This document shows positions 30,572 to 38,526 of a DNA stretch of 64,000 bases, piece after piece. Below the pieces are notes generated by a model. It worked only from the letters and a program-made list of their open reading frames with translations, was not told the origin of the DNA and did no database searches. The position numbers and the translations under genes were made by a program. Position 1 is the stretch's first letter. Every line of letters starts with the position of its first letter. This DNA comes from Gammaproteobacteria bacterium (lineage in GTDB: Bacteria; Pseudomonadota; Gammaproteobacteria; JAABTG01), in NCBI GenBank assembly GCA_034522055.1, contig JAXHLS010000002.1, positions 372,001-436,000 of the forward strand, written 5' to 3'.

Positions 30572-32587
30572 ATGAGCGAGCACTTCCGTCTGACCCACGA
30601 CGCCGGCCACGTGGCCTGGCTTGCCTTCGATATGGCGGACAGCACCGTCAACGTGCTCTCCGAGGAGTTGCTGCTGGCCTTCGAAGAACAGTTGATAGCG
30701 GTGGCCCAGGGGCATCCCGCCGGCCTCGTGCTCACCTCGGCCAAGCCCGGCGGCTTCATCGCCGGGGCCGATATCAAGCGGTTCGAACGGCCACCGGCGG
30801 ACGACCAAGCGGAGCGGCTCATCCTGCGGGTACACGAGATCCTCCAGCGTCTGGAGGCCCTGGCCTTCCCCACCGTAGCCCTCATCGACGGCCACTGCCT
30901 GGGGGGCGGCCTGGAGCTGGCCCTGGCCTGCGATTACCGCATCGCCTCCACCGAGGCCCACACCCGCCTCGGCTTCCCGGAGGTGCGCCTGGGGATCTTC
31001 CCGGGCTTCGGCGGCACCGTGCGCGCCACCCGCACCATGGGCCACCTGCGGGCCCTGGAGCAGATGCTGGGTGGCGCCACCGTGGATGCCCGGCGCGCCG
31101 CCACGCTGGGCCTGGTGGACCACGCCCTGCCGCCCCGCCAGTTGGCCAACGCCGCCCGCCGCCTCATCGCCATCCGCCCGTCCCGCCACCAGCCGTCACT
31201 CCTGCAGCGCCTGGCGGGCCTGGCACCGGCGCGCTGGTTGCTCACCCCCGTACTGCGCCGCGGCCTCGCCCGCCGGGTGCCGGAGCACCACTACCCCGCC
31301 CCCTACGCCCTGCTGCACCACTGGCAACACCATGGCGGGCGCAGGCAGGAGATGTACGCCAACGAGGCGCGGGCGGTGCCGGCGCTGCTGCGCGGCGACA
31401 CCGCCCGCAACCTCATCCGGGTGTTCCGGCTCAAGGAGCGCCTCAAGGGCCTCGCGGGCGGTGGCGCCTTCCAGCCCCGCCGGGTGCATGTCATGGGGGC
31501 CGGTGCCATGGGAGGTGACATCGCCGCCTGGTGTGCCATGGAGGGCCTCATGACCACCCTGCACGACCCCCGCAGCGAGGCCATCGGCGCCGCCCTGGCG
31601 CGCGGGCATGACCTGTTCCGGGGCCGCCTCAAGGACCCTTATCGGGTGCGGGCCGCCGCCGACCGCCTCATGCCCGATCCCCGCAATCACGGCCTCGCCG
31701 GGGCCGACGTGGTGATCGAGGCCATCGTCGAGGACGCCACTGCCAAGCGGGCCCTCTACGCCGAGGCGGAACGCGCCATGGCCCCCACGGCCCTGCTGGC
31801 CACCAATACCTCCAGCCTGCCCCTGGAGGCCCTGGGCCGCGACCTCGAGCGGCCCGGCCGCCTGGTGGGACTGCATTTCTTCAACCCGGTCAGTCGCATG
31901 GAGTTGGTGGAGGTGGTCACCGGGGAGGCCACGGAGCAAGCGGCCGTGGACCAGGCCCTGGCCTTCACCCGCTGCATCCACAAGCTGCCCCTGCCGGTGG
32001 CCGCCACGCCGGGCTTCCTGGTGAACCGCGTGCTCATGCCCTACCTGCTGGAGGCCATGGCGCTGCTGGAGGAAGGCGCCAACGCCCCACGCATCGACGC
32101 CGCGGCCCGCCACTTCGGCATGCCCGTGGGCCCGGTGGAACTGGCGGATCGGGTGGGGCTGGACATCTGCCTCAGGGTGGCCGAGGAGCTTGCCCCGCTG
32201 CTCGATGCCGATGTGCCCACCCTGTTGCGCCGCCATGTGGAAGCCGGCCGGCTGGGCAGGAAGTCCGGCCACGGCTTCTATGGCTGGCGCCACGGCCGGG
32301 CGGTCAGCCACCGGGCGCGCCACGGTGCCGAGGACGAACTGGCGGATCGCCTCATCCTCCCCCTCATCAACGAGGCGGTGGCCTGCCTGCGCCAGGGGGT
32401 GGTGGCGGACGCCGATCTGCTGGACGCGGGACTGGTGTTCGGCGCCGGCTTCGCACCCTTTCGCGGCGGCCCCATGGCCTACGCCCGGGAACGGGGGACG
32501 GGACGGGTGCAGGCCCGGCTGCGGCAACTGGAGACCCGCCACGGCAGACACTTCCACGCCGATTCCGGCTGGGCCGCGGTGGGCTGA
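30572..32587 (+). CDS. fadJ: Bifunctional enoyl-CoA hydratase/3-hydroxyacyl-CoA dehydrogenase (FadJ-like)
   Basis: The start at 30572 overlies a GAGG site at the thiolase stop, giving 671 residues. The N-terminal crotonase part has GGFIAGADIKRFE and DGHCLGGGLELALACDYRIAS with PEVRLGIFPGFGG (the catalytic Glu pair). The dehydrogenase part starts near residue 305 with the NAD fold VHVMGAGAMGGDIA and includes NTSSLPLEAL, GLHFFNPV and the PGFLVNRVLMPYL motif. It carries out the hydration and oxidation steps of fatty-acid beta-oxidation. It is slightly shorter than E. coli FadJ (714). Confidence 0.92.
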   Translation: MSEHFRLTHDAGHVAWLAFDMADSTVNVLSEELLLAFEEQLIAVAQGHPAGLVLTSAKPGGFIAGADIKRFERPPADDQAERLILRVHEILQRLEALAFPTVALIDGHCLGGGLELALACDYRIASTEAHTRLGFPEVRLGIFPGFGGTVRATRTMGHLRALEQMLGGATVDARRAATLGLVDHALPPRQLANAARRLIAIRPSRHQPSLLQRLAGLAPARWLLTPVLRRGLARRVPEHHYPAPYALLHHWQHHGGRRQEMYANEARAVPALLRGDTARNLIRVFRLKERLKGLAGGGAFQPRRVHVMGAGAMGGDIAAWCAMEGLMTTLHDPRSEAIGAALARGHDLFRGRLKDPYRVRAAADRLMPDPRNHGLAGADVVIEAIVEDATAKRALYAEAERAMAPTALLATNTSSLPLEALGRDLERPGRLVGLHFFNPVSRMELVEVVTGEATEQAAVDQALAFTRCIHKLPLPVAATPGFLVNRVLMPYLLEAMALLEEGANAPRIDAAARHFGMPVGPVELADRVGLDICLRVAEELAPLLDADVPTLLRRHVEAGRLGRKSGHGFYGWRHGRAVSHRARHGAEDELADRLILPLINEAVACLRQGVVADADLLDAGLVFGAGFAPFRGGPMAYARERGTGRVQARLRQLETRHGRHFHADSGWAAVG

Positions 32588-32599
32588 GGAGGTGCTGTC

Positions 32600-34405
32600 A
32601 TGAAAAGCGCGCACAATCCGGCGGCCATCCCCATCGCCGAGGCCCCCACCCTCAACGCGATATTCCGGGAACGGGTGAACCGCACCCCCGAGGCCACCGC
32701 CTACATCCAGTATGACGAGGCCGGCGGCCGCTGGCGCTCCCACAGCTGGCAGGAGACGGCCCTCCAGGTGGCCCGCTGGCAGGCCGTCCTGGCCGCGGCA
32801 GGGCTGGAGAAGGGTGACCGGGTGGCCATCCTGTGCCGCAACGGCTGGCAGTGGGTGATCGTGGACCAGGCCGTGCTGGGCCTCGGCCTGGTGCTGGTGC
32901 CCCTGTATGCCGATGACCGACCGGACAACATCGCCCGCATCCTCGCCGATTCCGGCACCCGCCTGCTGGTGGTGGAGCGGGAGGCGGCGTGGCGCGACCT
33001 GCAGGCCCTGAACATGCCCCTGCCCGGGCTGCAACGGGTGGTCACCCTGGGCCCCTGCCGAGGCGGCGACGCCGAGTCCGTGGCGGCGGCGGCCTGGCTG
33101 CCCGCGGTGGGCACCATCGCCCTGGACGTGGAGGTCCGTCCCGGCGACCTCGCCACCATCGTCTACACCTCGGGCACCACCGGCCGGCCCAAGGGGGTGA
33201 TGCTCAGCCACTACAACATCGTGTGGAACATCCATGCCTGTCTGCAACTGTTCGAGGTGGGGCCGTCGGACCGGCTGCTCTCCTTCCTGCCCCTGTCCCA
33301 CACCTTCGAGCGCACCGTGGGCTATTACCTGCCCATGGTGGCCGGACCGGCGGTGGCCTACAACCGCGGCATCCCCCAACTCGCCGAGGACCTGGCCGCC
33401 ATCCGCCCCACTATTCTCATCTCGGTGCCGCGGATCTTCGAGCGCGTCTACGCCCGGGTGATGGACGGCCTGAGACAGGCGCCGGCCGTCAAGCGGCGCT
33501 TGTTCCACCGTGCGGTGGCCACGGGCTGGCGCCGCTACCGCCACCGCCAGGACCAGATCCCCTGGTCGCCACAGCTGCTCATGGCCCCCCTGCTGGACCG
33601 CCTGGTGGGACGCAGGATAAGGGAGCGCCTGGGCGGGCGGCTGCGTTTCTCGGTATGCGGCGGCGCTCCCCTCAACCCGGAGGTGGCCAAGACCTTCATC
33701 GGTCTCGGCGTCCCCATCGTCCAGGGCTATGGACTCACCGAGACCAGCCCCGTCATCTCGGTGAACCTGCTGTACCGCAACATCCCGGAGAGCGTGGGGC
33801 CACCCCTACCGGGGGTGGAGACCCGGCTCACGACGGACAACGAGCTGCTGGTGCGCAGTCCCGCCGTGATGCAGGGCTACTGGAACGATGCCACGGCCAG
33901 CGCCCGCATCCTGGACGGCGACGGCTGGCTGCACACCGGCGACCGGGCCGAGATCGATGCCGCGGGCCATATCCATATCACCGGCCGCTTCAAGGACATC
34001 ATCATGCTCTCCAACGGCGAGAAGATCCCGCCGGCGGAGCTGGAGAACGCCATCTGCCTGGACCGCCTCATCGACCAGGTATTGCTGGTGGGTGAGGGGC
34101 GCCCCTACCTGGCGGCCCTGGTGGTGCCCAACCGCGAGGAGTTCGGCCAGCTCCTCAAGGCCATGGACCTCGACCCGGCGAGCGAGTCGGCGTGCCGTGA
34201 CAACCGGGTATGCCGGGCGGTGCTGGACCATGTGGAGCGCCAGCTCCGTGCCTTCCCCGGCTACGCCCAGATCCGCCGCCTGGCCCTGGTGGCCGAGCCG
34301 TGGACCCCGGAGAACGGCCTCATGACCCCCACCCTCAAGCTCAAACGGGGCGCCATCCTGAAAAAACACGCCGATCTCACCGCCGGCCTCTACGCGGGGC
34401 ATTGA
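32600..34405 (+). CDS. Long-chain acyl-CoA synthetase (AMP-binding, FadD15-like)
   Basis: This 601-residue adenylate-forming enzyme starts behind GAGGAGG. The ATP motif YTSGTTGRPKGVMLSH is followed by LPLSHTFERTVGYY, GYGLTETSPVIS, the hinge TGDRAEID, and the C-terminal MTPTLKLKR lysine. It activates fatty acids to acyl-CoA and so feeds the preceding fad genes; spacing of 12 bp suggests one operon. Its composition is closest to the bacterial long-chain AMP-ligases of the FadD15/Acsl class rather than to E. coli FadD. Confidence 0.9.
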   Translation: MKSAHNPAAIPIAEAPTLNAIFRERVNRTPEATAYIQYDEAGGRWRSHSWQETALQVARWQAVLAAAGLEKGDRVAILCRNGWQWVIVDQAVLGLGLVLVPLYADDRPDNIARILADSGTRLLVVEREAAWRDLQALNMPLPGLQRVVTLGPCRGGDAESVAAAAWLPAVGTIALDVEVRPGDLATIVYTSGTTGRPKGVMLSHYNIVWNIHACLQLFEVGPSDRLLSFLPLSHTFERTVGYYLPMVAGPAVAYNRGIPQLAEDLAAIRPTILISVPRIFERVYARVMDGLRQAPAVKRRLFHRAVATGWRRYRHRQDQIPWSPQLLMAPLLDRLVGRRIRERLGGRLRFSVCGGAPLNPEVAKTFIGLGVPIVQGYGLTETSPVISVNLLYRNIPESVGPPLPGVETRLTTDNELLVRSPAVMQGYWNDATASARILDGDGWLHTGDRAEIDAAGHIHITGRFKDIIMLSNGEKIPPAELENAICLDRLIDQVLLVGEGRPYLAALVVPNREEFGQLLKAMDLDPASESACRDNRVCRAVLDHVERQLRAFPGYAQIRRLALVAEPWTPENGLMTPTLKLKRGAILKKHADLTAGLYAGH

Positions 34406-34458
34406 GGGCGCCGGGACGACGCCCCCAGGTTATCAGCGAGGGCCAATACTGAGGGCCA

Positions 34459-34923
34459 TCATGGGCGAGGCGCGTGCTGCGCCTCCAGGGCCAGCAGCCG
34501 CTCCTTGGCGGAGACACCGCCGCCGTAGCCCCCCACTTCGCCGGTGGCCCGGATGACGCGGTGACAGGGGATGAAGATGCTCAGGGGGTTACGGGCGTTG
34601 GCCGTGCCCACGGCCCGCGCGGCACCCGGCCTGCCCACCGCCGCCGCCAGCTCGCGGTAGCTCCAGGTGGCACCGTAGGGAATGGTGGTCAGGGCCTGCC
34701 ACACCGCCTCCTGGAAGGGCGTGCCCCGGGGCCGCAGGGGTATGTCGAATACGCTCCGGCGGCCCGCCAGGTACTCCGACAGTTGGCCGGCGGCCCGCTC
34801 CAGGGTGGACGTGGGCGCGGTGGCATCCCCGTCCTCTCCGCTCCACAGGCAGGCGGTGAGGAAACCGCCCTCCTCCTCCAAGCGCAAGGGGCCCAACGAG
34901 GTCAAAAACACCATGACGTGCAT
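34459..34923 (-). CDS. ogt: Methylated-DNA-[protein]-cysteine S-methyltransferase
   Basis: The product has 154 residues. The helix-turn-helix region (TPFQEAVWQALTTIPYGATWSYRELA) and the acceptor C120 in IPCHRVIRATGEVGGYGGG show an O6-alkylguanine-DNA alkyltransferase that removes alkyl groups from guanine in a suicide reaction. There is no Ada N-terminal metal domain, so it is the Ogt type. The start is uncertain: the ATG at 34923 lacks a ribosome site, and the ATG at 34914 is an alternative. It converges on the fad operon. Confidence 0.92.
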   Translation of the reverse strand: MHVMVFLTSLGPLRLEEEGGFLTACLWSGEDGDATAPTSTLERAAGQLSEYLAGRRSVFDIPLRPRGTPFQEAVWQALTTIPYGATWSYRELAAAVGRPGAARAVGTANARNPLSIFIPCHRVIRATGEVGGYGGGVSAKERLLALEAQHAPRP

Positions 34924-35021
34924 ATTGCGCGCTCCGCGGATGCGACTCTGCGACAGTGTACTTGACTCTTGCCTTATGCCGGAGTGCGCCGCGCTCCATC
35001 AGCCTACGCGCTGAAAAAGGA

Positions 35022-35183
35022 AACCACGAAATACGCGAAATAACGTGAAAAAGACGTGTCAGGGGTGTAGGGCGGAACAAGCGCAGCGGTTCCGCCGTTA
35101 CAGCGGAAATGGCATCGCCCCACCCGGGGCCCGATGCGCCTGAGCCGAATGATCTTTCGCGGTATTTCGCGTCTTTCGTGGTT
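35022..35183. repeat. MITE-like element with 29-bp inverted ends and an inner hairpin
   Basis: The left end (35022-35050, starting AACCACGAAATACGCG) and the right end (35155-35183, reading the complement) match at about 25 of 29 positions. Inside, GGCGGAAC (35071-35078) and GTTCCGCC (35089-35096) form a perfect 8-bp stem around AAGCGCAGCG, a widely dispersed palindromic repeat type. I see no target-site duplication. Confidence 0.6.
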
Positions 35184-35250
35184 AATCTTCACGCAGGGCA
35201 GGTCGAACCCATGGGCGCGGCGGCCGCGAGCGCCGGAACCGGGGAAGGAT

Positions 35251-35259
35251 TGGTATACT
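35251..35259 (+). promoter_or_regulatory. Extended -10 promoter for the methionine-rich gene
   Basis: TGGTATACT fits the extended -10 form (TGn followed by TATACT) 62 bp upstream of the ATG at 35321. No -35 is evident, as is common for extended -10 promoters. Confidence 0.45.
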
Positions 35260-35320
35260 CCGAACAGGCAACAGACCACCACCCGCCGCCGGCGGGGGAC
35301 CCGGTTTAAGGAGACCCATC

Positions 35321-35848
35321 ATGGCAGCGGCCGAGGACAGACAAACCCGCAACGGCGGCCTCGCCCGCGGCGGCCTCATCGGCATCCTCCTGGTGGCCGC
35401 CGCCGGAGCCTTCCTGGGCATGGGCCTGTTCATGTTCAACATGGGCAACGACATGAGCACCATGACCGGCGCCGTGACCCAGATGGGCCGCGATGTCGGC
35501 AGCATGGCGCGGGACATGGGAGAGATGACCGGGCGCATGCAGGTCATGGCCGACAGCATGGTGGAGGGCCAAGCCGGCATGTCCGATGACCTGCACCAGG
35601 TCAGGCTCGGCATGGAACGCATGGCCGGCAACATGCACACCATGAGCCGGGACATGCACCAGTTGAACGGCAACATCGCCGGCATGAGCGGCAACATCGG
35701 CACCATGACCGAGAACATCGCTACCATGAACGCCAACATGGCCCAGATGAACCAGTCCATGGCCAGCATGAACGCCTCCATGGGCCGGATGGGCTACGAC
35801 ATCAACAAGTTCACCCGCCCCGAGAGCCTGATGCCCTTCATGCGCTGA
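35321..35848 (+). CDS. Methionine-rich single-pass membrane protein with heptad-like repeats
   Basis: The product has 175 residues and a strong AAGGAG site. One membrane helix (about residues 18-41) is followed by a long segment in which Met recurs every three to four residues, as in GNIAGMSGNIGTMTENIATMNANMAQMNQ; I count 30 Met in 175. The spacing predicts a long alpha-helix or coiled coil in the periplasm (orientation by the positive-inside rule). The function is unknown. Met-rich surfaces can bind Cu(I)/Ag(I), and a Cus pump lies elsewhere in the window, but no link is shown. Confidence 0.75.
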   Translation: MAAAEDRQTRNGGLARGGLIGILLVAAAGAFLGMGLFMFNMGNDMSTMTGAVTQMGRDVGSMARDMGEMTGRMQVMADSMVEGQAGMSDDLHQVRLGMERMAGNMHTMSRDMHQLNGNIAGMSGNIGTMTENIATMNANMAQMNQSMASMNASMGRMGYDINKFTRPESLMPFMR

Positions 35849-35863
35849 GCCCGCCGGCCGGAT

Positions 35864-35900
35864 GTCGGGATGAATCCCGACCCACAACCGTGCCCCGGGA
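35864..35900. repeat. Single REP-like element
   Basis: GTCGGGATGAATCCCGAC followed by CCACA..CGTGCCCCGGGAAC is the same element as the tandem copies at 2101-2275. A second palindrome (GCCGGGCGTCGGCCCGAC) follows near 35927. Confidence 0.75.
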
Positions 35901-35950
35901 ACAGGCGATTGTCTTGAACCTGTAGCCGGGCGTCGGCCCGACAGGCTCGA

Positions 35951-36370
35951 TCATGGCGGTTCGCCGTAAAACCTGACGGCGTCCAGCCGTTCCGAGGCCA
36001 TGAATTCGGCCTCCCGGCGGGCGTGGTAGGCGTCCACCAGGGCGGCGACCTCGGGGTCCTCCCGGCTGGCCAGGGACTCTCCGGCGCAGAAGTGGACACG
36101 GCAGTCGATGGGGCGCACCGCGTAGATGCCGCAACGGCCGTCCGCGCCGAGAAACTTGCAGGCCCCGGGACCGGCGGCATGGAAGGGGAACGGCCCCCGG
36201 GCGGCGAGATGGCGGTTGATGGCGCCGACCTCGGATGCCGTCACACTGGGCTCACCGCCCGGCAGGGAGGGCCAGCAACAGCTGGCATCGCAACCCCGGA
36301 GTTGGCCACAGGCCATGGCGGCCCTCTCCTGAACCTCGGCCAAACGTTCGAACAATTCATCCAGACTCAT
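35951..36370 (-). CDS. YkgJ-family cysteine-cluster protein
   Basis: The start at 36370 (MSLDELFERLAEVQERAAM) gives 139 residues. The Cys pattern CGQLRGCDASCCWPSLPGG, CKFL...GRCGIY and DCRVHFC is the YkgJ/CxxCxxCC type thought to bind Zn or an Fe-S cluster. Its function is unknown. It is flanked by REP-like and heptamer repeats and separated from the ABC operon upstream. Confidence 0.82.
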   Translation of the reverse strand: MSLDELFERLAEVQERAAMACGQLRGCDASCCWPSLPGGEPSVTASEVGAINRHLAARGPFPFHAAGPGACKFLGADGRCGIYAVRPIDCRVHFCAGESLASREDPEVAALVDAYHARREAEFMASERLDAVRFYGEPP

Positions 36371-36410
36371 TTCATCCCCGGCTCGTCGGCAGAATTCGTG
36401 GGTGTGGTAT

Positions 36411-36571
36411 CTGTAGGTCGGCTGCTCTTGGCAGCCGACGGAACCCCGGCGGTTTGCGGTCGCGGATGTCGGTTGTCGGTTGTCGGTTGTCGGGAGCAAC
36501 CGATCCTGGACTGGCGAGTTCCAGCCCGGCCTGGGTGTATGGCGCGGGGCCGGCTCTCGGGATAAATCCCG
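36411..36571. repeat. Repeat cluster: hairpin, TGTCGGT heptamers and REP palindrome
   Basis: GTCGGCTGCTCTTGGCAGCCGAC forms a hairpin at about 36417-36439. Four heptamers TGTCGGT, TGTCGGT, TGTCGGT, TGTCGGG run at 36467-36494. TCGGGATAAATCCCGA at 36556-36571 is a REP-like copy. The interval between the ykgJ-like gene and the permease gene is otherwise empty. Confidence 0.8.
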
Positions 36572-36586
36572 ACCCACACCCGGGGC

Positions 36587-37804
36587 TCAGATCTCGCGGA
36601 TGCCGTCGGAGGGTTCGATGCCGGCCGCCCGGAAGCCGCCCAGCAGGGCCGCCATGACGGCGGCCACCAGGGTGATACCCAGGGCCCAGGCGTAATGCTC
36701 CGGTAGCAGCAGGCAGATGGTGTCGCGGGTGGCCATCTGGGCCGCCAGCATGCGGTTGATGGTCTCCTGCACCACCACGTAGATGAGGGAGCCGAGGGCC
36801 CAGCCCAGCACGCCGGTGAACAGCGACTGGAGCAAGGGGAAGCCGATGATGGAGCCGGTGCGGAAACCCACCAGACGCAGGATGCTGAGTTCCCGGCGCT
36901 TGCGGTCCACGTTGGCCCACAGGCTCGCCCCCAGGGACAGAGAGAAGCCCACCAGCCCCACCACCGCCACCACCCAGAACAGCAGGGAGAGGTTACGGTC
37001 GATGGCCTGAACGCTCTCGATCTCGGCGGCGTTGGTACGCACCTCCATGCCGGCGGCCTCGAGGGCGTCGCGCAGCCCGGCCACGTCGCCGATGGCGGCG
37101 GCGTAGAGGCGGTAGCTCGGATAGCGCCGCTCCTCGCCCACCGCCGGATCGCCATCCCAGCCCAGCGCCGCCACCCGGCGACCGTCGCGGAAATCCTCCA
37201 TGGCGGTGACGAAGGGCACGGCTACGAAGGCGCCATCCCGGCCGAAGGCCGTGGCCGGGGCGACGGCCGTCACTTCCACTTCCAGGGTCTCGCGCTCCCG
37301 CTGGCCGCGGAAACGGCGGCTCACGCTGGCCCTGACGGTATCCCCCGGCCCCACCTCCAACTGGCGCGCCGCGGCGGCCGAGAGCACCGCCTGGTGGAAA
37401 CCCGTGGGGGCCGCGGTGCCCGAGGGCAGCAGGGGATCGCCGGGCCCCGAGGGGATCAGCTCCACGTCGATGATGCGCCCGGCCTGCTCGCTGTGGACCT
37501 TGATGGTGGAGGCCAGGGAGCGCGTCTCGGGCACCAGGAAACCGACATCGGGGCGGGCAGCCATGGTGTCGAACCAGGCAGGGGTGAAGCGGCCGCTGCC
37601 GACGTTGCGGATCTCGCGGTTGTGGGGGTTCTGCACCAGGTCCTCGACCATGTGGGTGACGATGCCGAACTTGAGGCCGAACAGCACCATCATGGGCCCC
37701 AGCACCGCCGCCAGGGCGAGGATGAAGCAGGTGGACATGCGCCACTCGTGGACGTAGTCCCGCAGGGCCAGATAAAGGATATTGCCGAGCTGGGTGCGTG
37801 CCAT
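36587..37804 (-). CDS. ABC transporter permease (FtsX/MacB/LolC-like)
   Basis: This 405-residue inner-membrane protein has one N-terminal membrane helix (ALAAVLGPMMVLFGLKFG), a large periplasmic domain (about residues 50-265) and three C-terminal helices, with the FtsX signature around RKRRELSILRLVGFRTGSIIGF. Its start shares a TGATG with the ATPase stop, so the two are translationally coupled. FtsX-like permeases transmit mechanical force rather than importing solutes. It is the last gene of the Sel1/VWA/ABC operon. Confidence 0.87.
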   Translation of the reverse strand: MARTQLGNILYLALRDYVHEWRMSTCFILALAAVLGPMMVLFGLKFGIVTHMVEDLVQNPHNREIRNVGSGRFTPAWFDTMAARPDVGFLVPETRSLASTIKVHSEQAGRIIDVELIPSGPGDPLLPSGTAAPTGFHQAVLSAAAARQLEVGPGDTVRASVSRRFRGQRERETLEVEVTAVAPATAFGRDGAFVAVPFVTAMEDFRDGRRVAALGWDGDPAVGEERRYPSYRLYAAAIGDVAGLRDALEAAGMEVRTNAAEIESVQAIDRNLSLLFWVVAVVGLVGFSLSLGASLWANVDRKRRELSILRLVGFRTGSIIGFPLLQSLFTGVLGWALGSLIYVVVQETINRMLAAQMATRDTICLLLPEHYAWALGITLVAAVMAALLGGFRAAGIEPSDGIREI

Positions 37805-38526
37805 CAGTCGCTGAACACCGATTCGGTGACGTTGTCCGCCTTCTGGCGGGTGTGGTGGGTCAGCTTGCGCAGGTCCAGGCGGTCCACCTGGGCCCAGTCG
37901 TGGCTGGCCACCAGCACCGTCATGCCGAGGTTCTCCACCAACCCCATGAACAGGCGCATGATGCGCCGCCCGGTGATGGGGTCGAGCGACGCCGTGGGCT
38001 CGTCGGCGATCACCACGCTGGGCTCGTGGGCCAGGGCGCGGGCGATGGCCACCCGCTGGCGCTCGCCCGCCGACAGCAGGCCGGGCAGCTTGTCCAGGTG
38101 GCCCTCGATGCCCATGCCCTCGGCCAGGCGGCGGGTACTCTCGCCTTCCGACAGCCCCTGGAGGCGCCGCGACAGGGCGATGTTGTCCCGCACCGTCAGG
38201 TAGGGCAACAGGCCGCCGGTCTGCAGTACGTAGCCGATATGGCGCTTGCGCAGGTCACTGAGGCGGTTGCGTTTGTTCTTCTTCCACAACCACTGCACGT
38301 CCTGCTCGGCGCTGTCCCGGGGAGTGAAGAGAAACTCCTCGGCCTCGTTGGGCTGCAGCACCATGGCCAGCAGGTCCAGCAGGGTACTCTTGCCACAACC
38401 GCTCTGGCCCACCATGGCCACCCGCTCACCGGGCTGGATGCTGAGTTCCGGCACCACCAGGCGGAAGGTGGACGACTGGGTCGTGCGGGTCTTGACCACC
38501 TCCCGCAGGCGATAGACCGGCGGCAT
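37804..38526 (-). CDS. ABC transporter ATP-binding protein (LolD/MacB-like)
   Basis: The product has 240 residues. Walker A GQSGCGKST (residues 40-48), signature LSAGERQRVAIARAL and Walker B SVVIADEPTASLD are intact. About 20 extra residues (TPRDSAEQDVQWLWKKNKRN) lie before the Q-loop region (HIGYVLQTGGLLPYLTV), a place where LolD normally is compact. It begins immediately after the VWA-protein gene and overlaps the permease gene. It energises the FtsX-like permease. Confidence 0.9.
   Translation of the reverse strand: MPPVYRLREVVKTRTTQSSTFRLVVPELSIQPGERVAMVGQSGCGKSTLLDLLAMVLQPNEAEEFLFTPRDSAEQDVQWLWKKNKRNRLSDLRKRHIGYVLQTGGLLPYLTVRDNIALSRRLQGLSEGESTRRLAEGMGIEGHLDKLPGLLSAGERQRVAIARALAHEPSVVIADEPTASLDPITGRRIMRLFMGLVENLGMTVLVASHDWAQVDRLDLRKLTHHTRQKADNVTESVFSD

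Larger units (their letters stand above)
34924..35320. other. Gene-free interval with nested inverted repeats
   Basis: These 397 bp hold the inverted-repeat element at 35022-35183 and an extended -10 promoter just before the methionine-rich gene. I see no coding frame with a ribosome site. Confidence 0.6.

Noticed and set aside
31196-33544. A 782-codon antisense frame over the FadJ-like and acyl-CoA synthetase genes
   Set aside because: Same shadow type: no motifs, no ribosome site, and both opposite genes are well supported.
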